From Hyphomonadaceae bacterium (GTDB lineage Bacteria > Pseudomonadota > Alphaproteobacteria > Caulobacterales > Hyphomonadaceae): a DNA stretch of 64,000 nt. The position numbers and the translations under genes were made by a program. The DNA lies in contig JALHLU010000005.1 in NCBI GenBank assembly GCA_022844345.1, positions 196,072 through 260,071 on the forward strand, in the 5' to 3' direction. Positions 16,573-25,702 of the stretch are shown here, one piece after another; the stretch's first letter is position 1; every line of letters begins with the position of its first letter. The notes beneath the pieces were generated by a model that was given only the letters and a program-made list of their open reading frames with translations, did not search any database and was not told the origin of the DNA.

Positions 16573-16791
16573 TTGAGCGATAGCAGTTTCGACACGACGG
16601 ATATCGACGCGATGCTGCAACGGCTGGAGGAGCTGCGAACGCGGCACCGCGAGCTCGACACCTCGATCGAGCAGCTGGAGGCCTCTGGTTCGAACGACAT
16701 CCAGATCATGGCTCTCAAGCGCGAGAAGCTCAGGGTGAAGGATCGCATCGCCTGGCTGTCCTCGCACATGATGCCGGACATCATCGCCTGA
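16573..16791 (+). CDS. DUF465 (YdcH-like) small protein, second copy
   Basis: The core MLQRLEELRTRHRELDTSIEQL...DIQIMALKREKLRVKDRIAWL aligns end to end with the DUF465 protein at 15946, so this is a real paralogue. The start is unclear. ATG 16483 would give 102 residues with an atypical N-terminus. TTG 16573 gives 72 residues and ATG 16612 gives 59, closest to the family start. None has a good Shine-Dalgarno; TTG is taken as a compromise. The two copies are divergent, about 460 bases apart. Confidence 0.75.
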   Translation: MSDSSFDTTDIDAMLQRLEELRTRHRELDTSIEQLEASGSNDIQIMALKREKLRVKDRIAWLSSHMMPDIIA

Positions 16792-17029
16792 ATCTCTGAC
16801 CCGTTGCCGTCGGGCAGGCGTTGCGCACAGTCGCGGCGCGCGATCAGAACAGGCACTTTTCGCGCGACACGCGAAAAAGTTGACCACCCGGGCGCCGCCG
16901 CCGTGTCTCGCCTGCATCGCTTGCCGACAACATGAGCGCTTTCGCAACAAAGCGGCCGAGATGACGAGACAAGCGGCCCGCGCCGTTGCAAGCCTTCACG
17001 CAACTTCCACATGACAAAGGATGACTACG

Positions 17030-19219
17030 ATGGTGTCGGGAAAGGGGCGGTCCGTCCGCTTTGCCTTGCTGGGGCTGATGTCGGCCGTATCTGCGACAGC
17101 GCTGATGGTCGCGCCGGCCGTTGCACAGGACAGCGAAGACAGGCTGGACGTCGTGATCATCACGGCGACGCAGCGCGCAGAAAACCTGCAGGACGTGCCG
17201 GTTTCCGCTGCGACACTGTCGGAAGACGCAATCAGCGCCATCTTCTCGGCCGGCGAAGACGTGCTGGCGCTCGCCACGCGGGTGCCGGCGCTTTACGCTG
17301 AAAGCTCCAACGGACGCGTCGCGCCGCGCTTCTACATCCGCGGCCTGGGCAACACCGACTTCGACCTCGCCGCTTCCCAGCCCGTCTCCATCATCATGGA
17401 CGACGTTGTCATGGAGAATGTCGTCCTCAAATCCTTCCCGATCTTCGACGTCGAGCAGGTCGAGGTCTATCGCGGCCCGCAGGGCACCCTCTTCGGCCGC
17501 AACACCACAGCCGGCATCGTGCGCTTCACCTCGGCCAAGCCCACCGAGGAGTTCGACGCCCGCGCCCAGGCTTCCTATGGCTCGTATGGCACGACGACGT
17601 TCGACGGCGCCGTCGGCGGCGGGATCGCGCCGGGCCTGTCGGCTCGCGCCTCCGTGCTCTGGCAGCACCGCGACGACTGGATCACGAACACTGTCAATAA
17701 CTCAGAACTCGGCGGCTATGACGAGTATGCCGGGCGCCTGCAGCTGGCCTACGCCCCGGACGACAAACTCGACGTTCTGGTCAACCTGCACGCTCGCGAT
17801 CTCGACGGCACAGCCGCGATCTTCCGCGCCAACGTGATCACGCCGGGAACCAACGGTCTCAACTCGAACTACACGCGCGACCGCGTCGCCTACAACCAGG
17901 GCGGCGGCAACAATCAGGCCTATAATGGCTGGGGCGCATCGGCGAACGTCGCCTATGACTTCGGCGACATCGAACTGACCTCGATCACAGCCTACGAAAC
18001 GGCCGAAGGCTCCAGCCGCGGCGATATCGATGGCGGCATCGCGGGCTCGGGCCCGGGCTTCATCCCGTTCGACAGCGACACGCAGGACTCGATCGACGAT
18101 CTCAGCCAGACCACGCAGGAATTCCGTTTGGCCAGCGACATTGCAGGCCCGCTCTCGTGGCAGGTCGGCGCGTACTATTTCGACGCCGAGTTCACCGTCA
18201 CCACAGTTGGACCGTCGGGCTTCCCGCCGCCCGCTACGCTGACCCACGCCAACCAGTCGTGGGCCGTGTTCGGCCAGGCGACGTACGACATTTCGGACGT
18301 ATTCTCTGTCACCGGCGGCCTGCGCTACACCGAAGACGAGAAGGACCTCACAGTCGCCGCCGCCCCGATCAACAATGTCAGCATCTCTGACGATCATGTC
18401 AGCTGGGATGTGAGCGCGATGTACGACATCACGCCGGACTTCTCGGTCTATGGACGCGTCGCCAACGGCTTCCGCGGACCGTCGATCCAGGGCCGCGACA
18501 TTGCCTTCTTCGCTCCGCCGTCAGTTGCGAAGTCCGAAACCGTGCTGTCATACGAGGCCGGCTTCAAGTCGACGCTGTTGGAGGACACGCTGCGCCTCAA
18601 TGCGGCGGCGTTCACCTACGAGGTCGACGACATCCAGCTCACCGCGGTGGGCGGCGGCGCAAACCTCGTGCAGCTGGTCAACGCCGAGAAAGGCAAGGCC
18701 TGGGGCTTTGAAGTCGACGCTGAATGGGCGCCGATGGACAACCTCGTCTTCACGGGCGGCTTCTCCTACGTCGACTCCGAGATCGACGATCCGAACCTCG
18801 CCGTGGGCATCTGCGCCCAATGCACGGTGACCGATCCGACCGTGGTGATCTCGGGCTCCACCCGCGCGCTTGTGGACGGCAACCCCTTCCCTAACGCGCC
18901 AGAGACGATCGCCAACATCACGGCGCGCTGGTCCGCACAGGTTGACGCCGACTCCGAGTTCTTCGTGTTCACGGACTGGGCCTACCAGGGTGCCACCAAC
19001 CTGTTCCTCTATGAGTCGATCGAATTCCAGACCGACGACCAGTTCGAGGGCGGCCTCAAAGTGGGCTGGACCAAACTCGACGGCTCGCTCGAGATCGCTG
19101 CTTTCGCCCGCAACATCACGGACGAGAACAACATCAAGGGCGCCATCGACTTCAACAACAACACCGCCTTCGTGAACGACCCGCAGATCTGGGGCGTCTC
19201 GCTGAAAGTGACGAACTGA
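17030..19219 (+). CDS. TonB-dependent outer-membrane receptor
   Basis: A 729-residue outer-membrane transporter. A signal peptide ends at APAVAQ (about residue 34). A TonB-box-like DVVIITATQRAENLQDVPVSAA comes next, and the plug runs through RFYIRGLGNTDFD and VEVYRGPQGTLFGRNTTAGIVRFTS to the barrel. Its plug motifs fit the broad non-siderophore class (carbohydrate, aromatic or cobalamin-like substrates); the ligand is unknown. ATG 17021 is in frame, but AAAGGA ends 8 bases before ATG 17030, so the latter is chosen. It is a single-gene unit closed by a strong terminator. The C-terminal residue is Asn, not the usual aromatic. Confidence 0.92.
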   Translation: MVSGKGRSVRFALLGLMSAVSATALMVAPAVAQDSEDRLDVVIITATQRAENLQDVPVSAATLSEDAISAIFSAGEDVLALATRVPALYAESSNGRVAPRFYIRGLGNTDFDLAASQPVSIIMDDVVMENVVLKSFPIFDVEQVEVYRGPQGTLFGRNTTAGIVRFTSAKPTEEFDARAQASYGSYGTTTFDGAVGGGIAPGLSARASVLWQHRDDWITNTVNNSELGGYDEYAGRLQLAYAPDDKLDVLVNLHARDLDGTAAIFRANVITPGTNGLNSNYTRDRVAYNQGGGNNQAYNGWGASANVAYDFGDIELTSITAYETAEGSSRGDIDGGIAGSGPGFIPFDSDTQDSIDDLSQTTQEFRLASDIAGPLSWQVGAYYFDAEFTVTTVGPSGFPPPATLTHANQSWAVFGQATYDISDVFSVTGGLRYTEDEKDLTVAAAPINNVSISDDHVSWDVSAMYDITPDFSVYGRVANGFRGPSIQGRDIAFFAPPSVAKSETVLSYEAGFKSTLLEDTLRLNAAAFTYEVDDIQLTAVGGGANLVQLVNAEKGKAWGFEVDAEWAPMDNLVFTGGFSYVDSEIDDPNLAVGICAQCTVTDPTVVISGSTRALVDGNPFPNAPETIANITARWSAQVDADSEFFVFTDWAYQGATNLFLYESIEFQTDDQFEGGLKVGWTKLDGSLEIAAFARNITDENNIKGAIDFNNNTAFVNDPQIWGVSLKVTN

Positions 19220-19242
19220 CCTGACGCGCTTGCGCGCACATG

Positions 19243-19276
19243 AAGGCCGCTCCGGGAAACCGGGGCGGCCTTTTCG
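19243..19276 (+). terminator. Rho-independent terminator after TonB receptor gene
   Basis: GGCCGCTCCGG (19245-19255) pairs with CCGGGGCGGCC (19260-19270), 11 bp with one G-U, around GAAA, extended by AA/TT and followed by TTTT. Bases 19277-19454 hold no recognisable gene. Confidence 0.92.
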
Positions 19277-19454
19277 CATCGAGGCGATCAGCGGATCTGG
19301 CCTCGCCCAACGAATTGGGAGATCACCCAGCTGCGCTGTCTGACAGGCGATATCTGGTTGGCCTTGCTCACGCCTACGCTGGCAACAGTTTGTGTCCCGC
19401 CAGAACAGGCGGCCGCCTAACCTGCCAGGCGGCGCATAGCGTCAGCAGCTTGTC

Positions 19455-20291
19455 CTACCGGTTCGGTAATGCAAACGGGTCGGGGCTTTCCGGATAAGGC
19501 ATGGGCGCCGGCGGCGGCTTGGGCGGAGGCTGCTTCGGGCTGCACTTCTGGGCCAGGTCGGAGATCATTTCGCGGTGCTGTGCGATCGATGCCGTACACT
19601 GCGCCTGTTCGAATGTCCGGGCGTTCTTCGCGAGCGCCAGCTCCATCGTCAACCGTGTGTTCTGGACCCGCAGGTCGCCTGCGGCGGCGGCTTCGGACTG
19701 CAGTTCATTGACGCGTCCAAAAAGGAAAAGACTGCCGATCACGGCCGCACCCAGCAGGGCGCCCATCCATATCAAGGCAACGCCAGGCGTTGCGCGTCGG
19801 GGTTTCTGATCCACGTCCGGCTCCTCGGAGCTTTGCGGTTGAACAACATAGACAGGATGGCCCTGAGGCTCGACCTGCGGGTGGACAACGGCGAGCGCGC
19901 TTTCGCCCGCCCGGAGGTGGAATTGCGTATCCGCCTCAAGCCGCACATAAGGTTGCGTCCGCTCTATGCCGAACTTGACGGCGAGGTCGTGCTGCAGGCC
20001 TTCCGTGAGCTTGGGAAGCTCATCCTGAATCACCGCCACATGCCGCGCCGTAGGCGAAGCGAAGACGCTCATCACCTGCAGGAAGGAGTGCGGCTCGGCG
20101 AAATGCCGCTCGACCTGCACTGTGCCTTCAAGCGCATCCTTGGCGATCCGCTGTGCAATCTCGTAGATCCACAGGCTGGCTTCATCAGGATGCGACGTCC
20201 AGGCGGGCGGACGCCCCTCCTCGGCCAGCACGCGAACCTCGATCTCCAGCGCGCGAATCAGGCCTTCGCTCGCCCCTGTACGTCCCGTCAT
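19455..20291 (-). CDS. Single-pass membrane protein with Pro-rich C-terminus, function unknown
   Basis: 278 residues with no family recognised. Residues 1-150 are soluble and mixed alpha/beta. Residues 170-191 form one transmembrane helix (VALIWMGALLGAAVIGSLFL). A coiled-coil-like stretch follows (about 192-235), and the tail is Pro-rich (PKQPPPKPPPAPMPYPESPDP). AAGGAG precedes ATG 20291. It starts 20 bases after the TPR lipoprotein stop on the same strand, so the two are very likely co-transcribed. The topology suggests a cytoplasmic sensor joined to a periplasmic tail. Confidence 0.7.
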   Translation of the reverse strand: MTGRTGASEGLIRALEIEVRVLAEEGRPPAWTSHPDEASLWIYEIAQRIAKDALEGTVQVERHFAEPHSFLQVMSVFASPTARHVAVIQDELPKLTEGLQHDLAVKFGIERTQPYVRLEADTQFHLRAGESALAVVHPQVEPQGHPVYVVQPQSSEEPDVDQKPRRATPGVALIWMGALLGAAVIGSLFLFGRVNELQSEAAAAGDLRVQNTRLTMELALAKNARTFEQAQCTASIAQHREMISDLAQKCSPKQPPPKPPPAPMPYPESPDPFALPNR

Positions 20292-20311
20292 GGGAGAACT
20301 CCTTCTGGCCT

Positions 20312-22090
20312 CTAATAGGCTTCGCAGCGCGCCACATGGAAGGTGTCGAAATAGGCGCGGACGTCAGTGCTGGCCTGGCTTGTCGCCTGCCGGCCGACGT
20401 CTGCGAATCCCACACAATACAGCGCCAGTCCCTCGCCGAAAGCGAGCCGCTCGCGAAGGATCCGACGTTCGGCTTCCGCGGACGTCTCAACCTTCTGCTG
20501 TCCTGCCGAGAACGCGAGATAGGCGCTTTCCCAGTTGCGCTTGCGATCATCGCCTATCGCGAAGTGGGCTGCGCGAAGATGATACATCCCCGACAGGAGA
20601 TGGGAGCCGGCCGAATCGTCTGACACCGTGCAGGGACCCGCACCGGAGGGGCGGCGCACATCATCCTTCGACAGGAAGCGGATGCGCACAAGGCAGGCCT
20701 GCGCGCGGTACTGCGGAGGGCCAGGGTCTAGTGCGATCGCTTCTTCGGCGTAGCTGACCGCAAGACGTGCGTCCTTGCCGCCGCCTTCGGTCTCGATGCG
20801 GCTCAGAAAGTAGAGCGCCTCCGCCCGCATGGTGTTGTCGCCCGAGCGCGTCAGACGATCAGCTTCGCGAAACTGGTCTCGCGCAGCAGGAAAATGTTGC
20901 GGCCCTTCGCTGAAGAGCAGCTTCCCAAGCCCAAGAAAAGCGCCGGAAAAGGCGGGGTCCAGCTTCTGCGCAGCCATCAGGCTCTCACGCGCGCGCTCGT
21001 TTGCACCGATGGCAATCTGCACATCGGCGGTCTCGAACAGGCTTCGCGCCGAGGCCTCCAGCCGGTTGACCTGATCATAGGTGCGCTCCGCCTCTGCAAG
21101 GCGTCCCGCCCGGCGAAGCGCTCGCGCCAGATCCAGGCGGCGTGGCGCGCTCGTCGGCGCCAACTCCACGGCGCGGGCATAGTATTCGACAGCCTCCCCC
21201 GGCCTCCCGAGACCGAACAGGGCCGCGCCCATGCCGGTCTGGGCATCGACCGCTGCCGGCGCCAAGCGCATGGCATGGCGATATGCGTTGGCAGCCTGCT
21301 CGTACAGGGCCTGGGCTTCCGCGCCGCTGCGCAAGCCAGCCAGTTGCACGCTCGCGGCGCCGCCGCCCAGCCAGGCGTCAACATTGTCAGCGTCCAATTT
21401 GCGCGCGGCTTCATAGTGGCGAGCAGCGCGCTCAAGACCGTCAGTTCCCCCCGCCGAGATCGCGATGGCGCCGAGCCGCGTTTCCGCAACAGCTGCAATT
21501 CGCACTTGCTGTCCGACGTCGGCAGCGGCGAGGGCCACAACCTTCTCGAAATCGCGCTCCGCGAGGTCAGATCGCCCGATGCCAAGATGCGCATCGCCCA
21601 GCTGCATGGTCGTCTCAAGATCGTTGGGGCCGAGAACCAGCGCCCCGTTCAGCGCCTCAATGGCGGCTGGAAAGTCGCGCAGTCCCAAGCGCGCCTTTCC
21701 CGAAGTGAGCAGAATTCTTCGCCGCAAATCCTTCTGGACGCCAGGCATCGCGAGCGCCAGATCAAGGGCTGCAGCGCTTTCAGCGAAGTCCTTGAGCTCG
21801 TTTCGGGCGCGTCCGATGTGATAGTTGGCGACGGCGAAGTCGCCCGTCGTCGCGTGCGGGTTCGTGGCGGCACGCTGACACGTCGCGGCAATGGCGGCCC
21901 AGGCGTGCTGCGCCATGTCCAGCTTGTAGCATTCGGCCTCGCGAATAGCGCCAGCTTGAAGTCCCGCCGACAATGACGCCTGCGTCGGCCCGGAGCTTGT
22001 GCATCCGCCGGGACTTGCGGCTGCAAGCGCGATCGCAACAACGGTGGCGCTGAGCCGCGCGTGACGTCTTGCGTGCCAAGGCGAGACCAT
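20312..22090 (-). CDS. TPR-repeat lipoprotein
   Basis: 592 residues. A signal peptide with a plausible but imperfect lipobox (ASPGGC near residue 30) is followed by at least ten TPR-like repeats, for example AESAAALDLALAMPGV, AIEALNGALVLGPNDLETTMQLG, AYRHAMRLAPAAVDAQTGMG and AVEYYARAVELAPTSAPRRLDLA. Such proteins act as periplasmic scaffolds for envelope or export complexes. ATG 22090 with GGAAGGG upstream is chosen over the longer frame to 22135. It is in an operon with the downstream membrane protein. A terminator sits between it and the preceding lipoprotein gene. Confidence 0.78.
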   Translation of the reverse strand: MVSPWHARRHARLSATVVAIALAAASPGGCTSSGPTQASLSAGLQAGAIREAECYKLDMAQHAWAAIAATCQRAATNPHATTGDFAVANYHIGRARNELKDFAESAAALDLALAMPGVQKDLRRRILLTSGKARLGLRDFPAAIEALNGALVLGPNDLETTMQLGDAHLGIGRSDLAERDFEKVVALAAADVGQQVRIAAVAETRLGAIAISAGGTDGLERAARHYEAARKLDADNVDAWLGGGAASVQLAGLRSGAEAQALYEQAANAYRHAMRLAPAAVDAQTGMGAALFGLGRPGEAVEYYARAVELAPTSAPRRLDLARALRRAGRLAEAERTYDQVNRLEASARSLFETADVQIAIGANERARESLMAAQKLDPAFSGAFLGLGKLLFSEGPQHFPAARDQFREADRLTRSGDNTMRAEALYFLSRIETEGGGKDARLAVSYAEEAIALDPGPPQYRAQACLVRIRFLSKDDVRRPSGAGPCTVSDDSAGSHLLSGMYHLRAAHFAIGDDRKRNWESAYLAFSAGQQKVETSAEAERRILRERLAFGEGLALYCVGFADVGRQATSQASTDVRAYFDTFHVARCEAY

Positions 22091-22179
22091 GAGCCAGCCC
22101 TTCCATTTCAGGATAAGTCTGGCCGGGACGCGCACGCCGCTGATTGAGCGACATCAAACGCGGAGCCGGAAGCACGAAG

Positions 22180-22212
22180 AAAAACGCCGCCTCCTCAAGG
22201 GAAGCGGCGCTT
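22180..22212 (-). terminator. Rho-independent terminator after the coiled-coil lipoprotein gene
   Basis: On the minus strand CGCCGCTTCC (22209-22200) pairs with GGAGGCGGCG (22194-22185), with one wobble, and is followed by TTTTT. It separates the gene at 22235 from the TPR lipoprotein gene, so any link between them needs read-through or a second promoter. Confidence 0.85.
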
Positions 22213-22234
22213 CGCATTTCAGAAAGGTTGGATC

Positions 22235-22819
22235 TTACGAGGACGGCGTCGGCGTGACCGGAGCGGTCGGTTGCGGCTCGACAGGAGCAGCAATGTCGGT
22301 CTGGACCGGCGCCGGGCCCGTGGTGCAACAGCGGATCTGCATTTCGAGGACCTGGCTGTTGAAGCGACAGCCCTCATCGTTGATCTCGCGCAGGATCGAC
22401 GGAGCGCCGGCATTGTACGTGAAGCGCGTCTGGACGCACGACTGCACCTTGTAGCCTTCGCCGCACGATCCGGTCTTGGCGCGCTGGATCGTTTTGGTCT
22501 CGCAGTTGAACTGGGCCTGCGTCGCCACTGCGGCCTGCGCGTTGTTGGCAGCGGTCATTGCGGCATCAGCCGAGGACTGAGCGGAGTTGGCGCGCGACAT
22601 CGCGCTGTCTGCGATCTGGCGGGCCTGGCTCAGGCGCATGTCGGTGTCAGACAGCGCACGCTTCTGGCCATCGATCTCGACGTTGATCTTGCAGACATCC
22701 GTGTTGCCCTTGTCGGGCTGGGCACAGAACTGCGCGACCGTCATGTCTTCAGGAATCTGCTGACATGCAGAAGCAGCAAGAGCCATTGCGGCCACGGCTA
22801 CGAAAATCTTCAGGGACAT
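22235..22819 (-). CDS. Lipoprotein with short Ala-rich coiled coil and paired-Cys C-terminus
   Basis: 194 residues. A lipoprotein signal ends LAASAC, with the lipidated Cys at residue 19. Residues ~55-100 form an Ala-rich helix with heptad pattern (MRLSQARQIADSAMSRANSAQSSADAAMTAANNAQ), reminiscent of Lpp-type lipoproteins. A Cys-rich domain follows (FNCETKTIQ, GSCGEGYKVQSCVQ, GCRFNS, IRCCTTG) and the tail is Pro/Thr-rich. The six cysteines suggest disulfides in the periplasm. GGAGG precedes ATG 22819. No named family is recognised. Confidence 0.75.
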   Translation of the reverse strand: MSLKIFVAVAAMALAASACQQIPEDMTVAQFCAQPDKGNTDVCKINVEIDGQKRALSDTDMRLSQARQIADSAMSRANSAQSSADAAMTAANNAQAAVATQAQFNCETKTIQRAKTGSCGEGYKVQSCVQTRFTYNAGAPSILREINDEGCRFNSQVLEMQIRCCTTGPAPVQTDIAAPVEPQPTAPVTPTPSS

Positions 22820-23306
22820 TCATTATCCTCCATCACCTGCAGCCAACATGGATCAGGACGGGCAAGCGGCAAGTGAAATGACTGCAAGCCTTCACGTACG
22901 TGGGTCTTTGCGCGCGGGCCCTTCGCGCTGAACGGGACAGTCGTTCCATGTTGCGGGTTACGGCCAGTTCATCCGCGTGCTGACAATGCTGATTCAGCGA
23001 TGATTCCTTATTGTGCGCGCAGTGAATGCGTGGCTTCGTGAATCTTCCGACATGAATCGCGGATTTCCACGGCTGCGCCCGTTGGCCGACGCATGTCGCT
23101 GGCTGCGTCAGCATGGCGCGGCAATCCTGACCCGGTCGAGACGCCGCCCGCCGCTGCGCATAGCGTTGACGAGCGCCGCCGGTCCGCCGCCCCTTCCAGG
23201 CGGGCCAAACCGGGCCGGGCTTTACATTTCGCGCGTCCCGGGCAAATTTGACGGTCTACAAAGACTGTAAAGTGCACATCAGAGGCGCGATTCGGGAGGA
23301 GACCAC
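22820..23306. other. 487-base intergenic region with no convincing gene
   Basis: It separates the divergent lipoprotein and PQQ dehydrogenase genes. Small open frames here are Arg/Pro-rich and look like shadows. A TTGACG at 23248-23253 may be a -35 box for the dehydrogenase, but no matching -10 stands out. The last 20 bases hold the strong ribosome-binding site GGGAGGAG for the dehydrogenase. Confidence 0.5.
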
Positions 23307-25640
23307 ATGCAGCGGAAGCTGGGACTCGGGCTTTGCGCATTGTTCGCGGCCTCGACGCTTGTCATTGGCTGCACGCAGATGGCGGCGACGACGGCTGCCG
23401 ATACGCCCACCGCAGCTGCCACAGCCAATCCTCTCGCACGCAAGCCCGGGGAATGGGTCACCTGGGGCGGCGATCCGGGCAATACGCGCTATTCCCCGCT
23501 CGCGCAGATCAACGCCGGGAATGTCAGCCAGATCGAGATCGCCTGGCGCTGGAAGGCGTCAGATGTTGCCGGCCGTCCCGACGCCAATTGGAAGGCCACA
23601 CCCTTGGTGGTGGACGGGGTCATGTATGTGCCGCACGGCGGCACGCGCATTTCGGCGATCGACCCTTCGACAGGCGCCACGCTGTGGACCTTTGAGCCAA
23701 CCCCCTATCGCAAGCAGTCGACCCGCGCGTTCTCAGGCTCCAGCCGCGCCGTCTCGTGGTGGACCGACGGGACCGCCAAACGAATCCTGCACAACTCGAT
23801 TGATGGCCGCCTGCTGTCGATCGATGCGGTGACGGGATTGCCCGATCCGGCCTTCGGCGAGAATGGCCAGGTTGATCTCAAGAAGGACCTGCTGCCGCCG
23901 GACGACCCGCGCACCGTGCAGGACATCAACTCCACGGCGCCGGGCATTGTCGTTGGCGATGTCATTGTGATCCAGGTGATCGGCGATGATACCATCGCGA
24001 CCAAGGGCGGTACGCCCGGCTATGTGCGCGGCTATGACGTGCGCACAGGCAAGAGGCTCTGGACCTTCCATACCATCCCGCGTCCCGGCGAGTACGGCAA
24101 CGACACGTGGGAGAACGATAGCTGGAAGGATTTCGGCGCAGCGTCCGTCTGGTCGATGATGTCGGCCGATCCGGACCTCGGCATGGTCTACCTGCCGGTC
24201 GAGAGCGCCACCAACAACTGGTGGGGCGGGCAGAAGCCCGGTGATGGCCTGTTCGCGGAGAGCATCGTCGCGCTGGACGCAAAGACTGGCGTGCGCAAAT
24301 GGCACTTCCAGATTCTGCATCATGGCGTGTGGGATTATGACCTGCCGGCAGCGCCCATTCTGCACGAGGTCAACAAGGATGGCCGCACGATCAAGGCGAT
24401 CACTGTCCTCACCAAGCAGGGCATGAACTTCGTGTTCGACCGCGCGACGGGCGAGCCCGTCTGGCCGATCGAGGAGCGTCCGGTGCCGACGGAGATGGCG
24501 CCCCCGGAAGAGCATCTGTCGCCCACCCAGCCCTTCCCCACCAAACCTGAGCCCTATTCACGCCTCGGTTTCCACGAGGAGGACGTCGTCGACTTCACGC
24601 CCGAGATCAAGGCGCAGGCGATGCAGTTCCTGTCCGAGTACACGCGCGGGCCGATGTACACGCCGCCGACGGTGGTGACAGCAACAAACAAGGGAACGAT
24701 CGTCTATCCGAACTATGGGGGCGGTTCGAACTGGAATGGCGGCGCGGTCGACCTTGAGACCAACACGCTGTTCGTCCCTACGCGCAACACCTTCATGGCG
24801 ATTGGCCTGCGCAAGACGGATCCCACGAAGACGGACTGGAATTATGCGCCGGTCAGCAGCGGCGTGCTGCGCCTGCCCAATGGCATTCCGGTCAGCAAGC
24901 CGCCATGGGCGCTGGTGACGGCGACAGACATGAACAGGGGCGAGCATATCTGGTCGCGCTCGATCGGCGGCGCGCCAACGTCGATCCGCAACCATCCGCT
25001 GCTGAAGGACCTGCCGCTCGATTTCGACAATATGGGCCAGATTTCCGTGCGGCCTTCACCCATGGTGACGAAGACGCTGATGTTCATGGCGGAGTCGGCG
25101 AATATTGGCGGCGATCCGGGCGGCAAGATGTTCCGCGCCTATGACAAGAAGACCGGCGCGGTCGTCCATGAGTTCGAACTGCCCGGCCTTACCTCCGGCG
25201 CGCCGATGACCTATGAGCATCGCGGACGGCAATACATCGCCCTCGCTCTCTCGGCACAGGGACAGCCGGCCGAGTTGGTCGTTCTATCGCTGCCGGGCGC
25301 GCGCATGCCCTCAGCCACTGGCGCGGCTACAGCAGCGTCGACGGCCGCCGCACCGGCCGAGCGCGTGACCGCCACACCAGCGCAGCTGACGGCTGGGCGC
25401 GATCTCTATGCGCGCAACTGCGCCATGTGCCACGGCGCCTCCGGCCAGGGCATTCCGGGCGGCAGCGCGCCAAGGTTGACGGCTACTGGTTCGCTGACAG
25501 ACGTGGTGAACTTCATCACGCGCGGCGCACCCGAAATGCCGGGCTTCAGTGCAACGCTGTCGGTCGAACAGATCGACACGCTCGCGCGCTTCGTGAAAGT
25601 CGGCCTCGCGCCGGCGCCAGCGGCTGGCGAAAACAACTGA
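23307..25640 (+). CDS. PQQ-dependent dehydrogenase with C-terminal cytochrome c domain (lipoprotein)
   Basis: A 777-residue periplasmic quinohaemoprotein. A lipoprotein signal ends VIGC at Cys22. An eight-bladed propeller with quinoprotein motifs follows (WGGDPGNTRYSPLAQIN, FHTIPRPGEYGNDTW, GVWDYDLPAAP, NWNGGAVDLETNTLFVPT). A Thr/Ala linker leads to a haem c domain with CAMCHG near residue 710. It would oxidise a sugar, alcohol or similar substrate and pass electrons through its own haem. The substrate is unknown, and no PQQ biosynthesis genes are in the window. The next gene follows in 62 bases with a strong ribosome-binding site. Confidence 0.9.
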   Translation: MQRKLGLGLCALFAASTLVIGCTQMAATTAADTPTAAATANPLARKPGEWVTWGGDPGNTRYSPLAQINAGNVSQIEIAWRWKASDVAGRPDANWKATPLVVDGVMYVPHGGTRISAIDPSTGATLWTFEPTPYRKQSTRAFSGSSRAVSWWTDGTAKRILHNSIDGRLLSIDAVTGLPDPAFGENGQVDLKKDLLPPDDPRTVQDINSTAPGIVVGDVIVIQVIGDDTIATKGGTPGYVRGYDVRTGKRLWTFHTIPRPGEYGNDTWENDSWKDFGAASVWSMMSADPDLGMVYLPVESATNNWWGGQKPGDGLFAESIVALDAKTGVRKWHFQILHHGVWDYDLPAAPILHEVNKDGRTIKAITVLTKQGMNFVFDRATGEPVWPIEERPVPTEMAPPEEHLSPTQPFPTKPEPYSRLGFHEEDVVDFTPEIKAQAMQFLSEYTRGPMYTPPTVVTATNKGTIVYPNYGGGSNWNGGAVDLETNTLFVPTRNTFMAIGLRKTDPTKTDWNYAPVSSGVLRLPNGIPVSKPPWALVTATDMNRGEHIWSRSIGGAPTSIRNHPLLKDLPLDFDNMGQISVRPSPMVTKTLMFMAESANIGGDPGGKMFRAYDKKTGAVVHEFELPGLTSGAPMTYEHRGRQYIALALSAQGQPAELVVLSLPGARMPSATGAATAASTAAAPAERVTATPAQLTAGRDLYARNCAMCHGASGQGIPGGSAPRLTATGSLTDVVNFITRGAPEMPGFSATLSVEQIDTLARFVKVGLAPAPAAGENN

Positions 25641-25702
25641 CGGGGAGAGAGCGCCGCGATCGCAAACACGCGACGCGGCGCTCAGGTCACAGGAGGAATG
25701 AA

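Noticed and set aside
16857-16877. TTTTCGCG-CGACA-CGCGAAAA inverted repeat after the second DUF465 gene, as a terminator
   Set aside because: No T-run follows on either strand, and 8-bp hairpins with short loops occur by chance at this scale.
16987-22896. 14-base match TGCAAGCCTTCACG upstream of the TonB receptor (16987-17000) and of the coiled-coil lipoprotein gene (22883-22896)
   Set aside because: In 64 kb several repeated 14-mers are expected by chance, and the two copies point differently relative to their genes.
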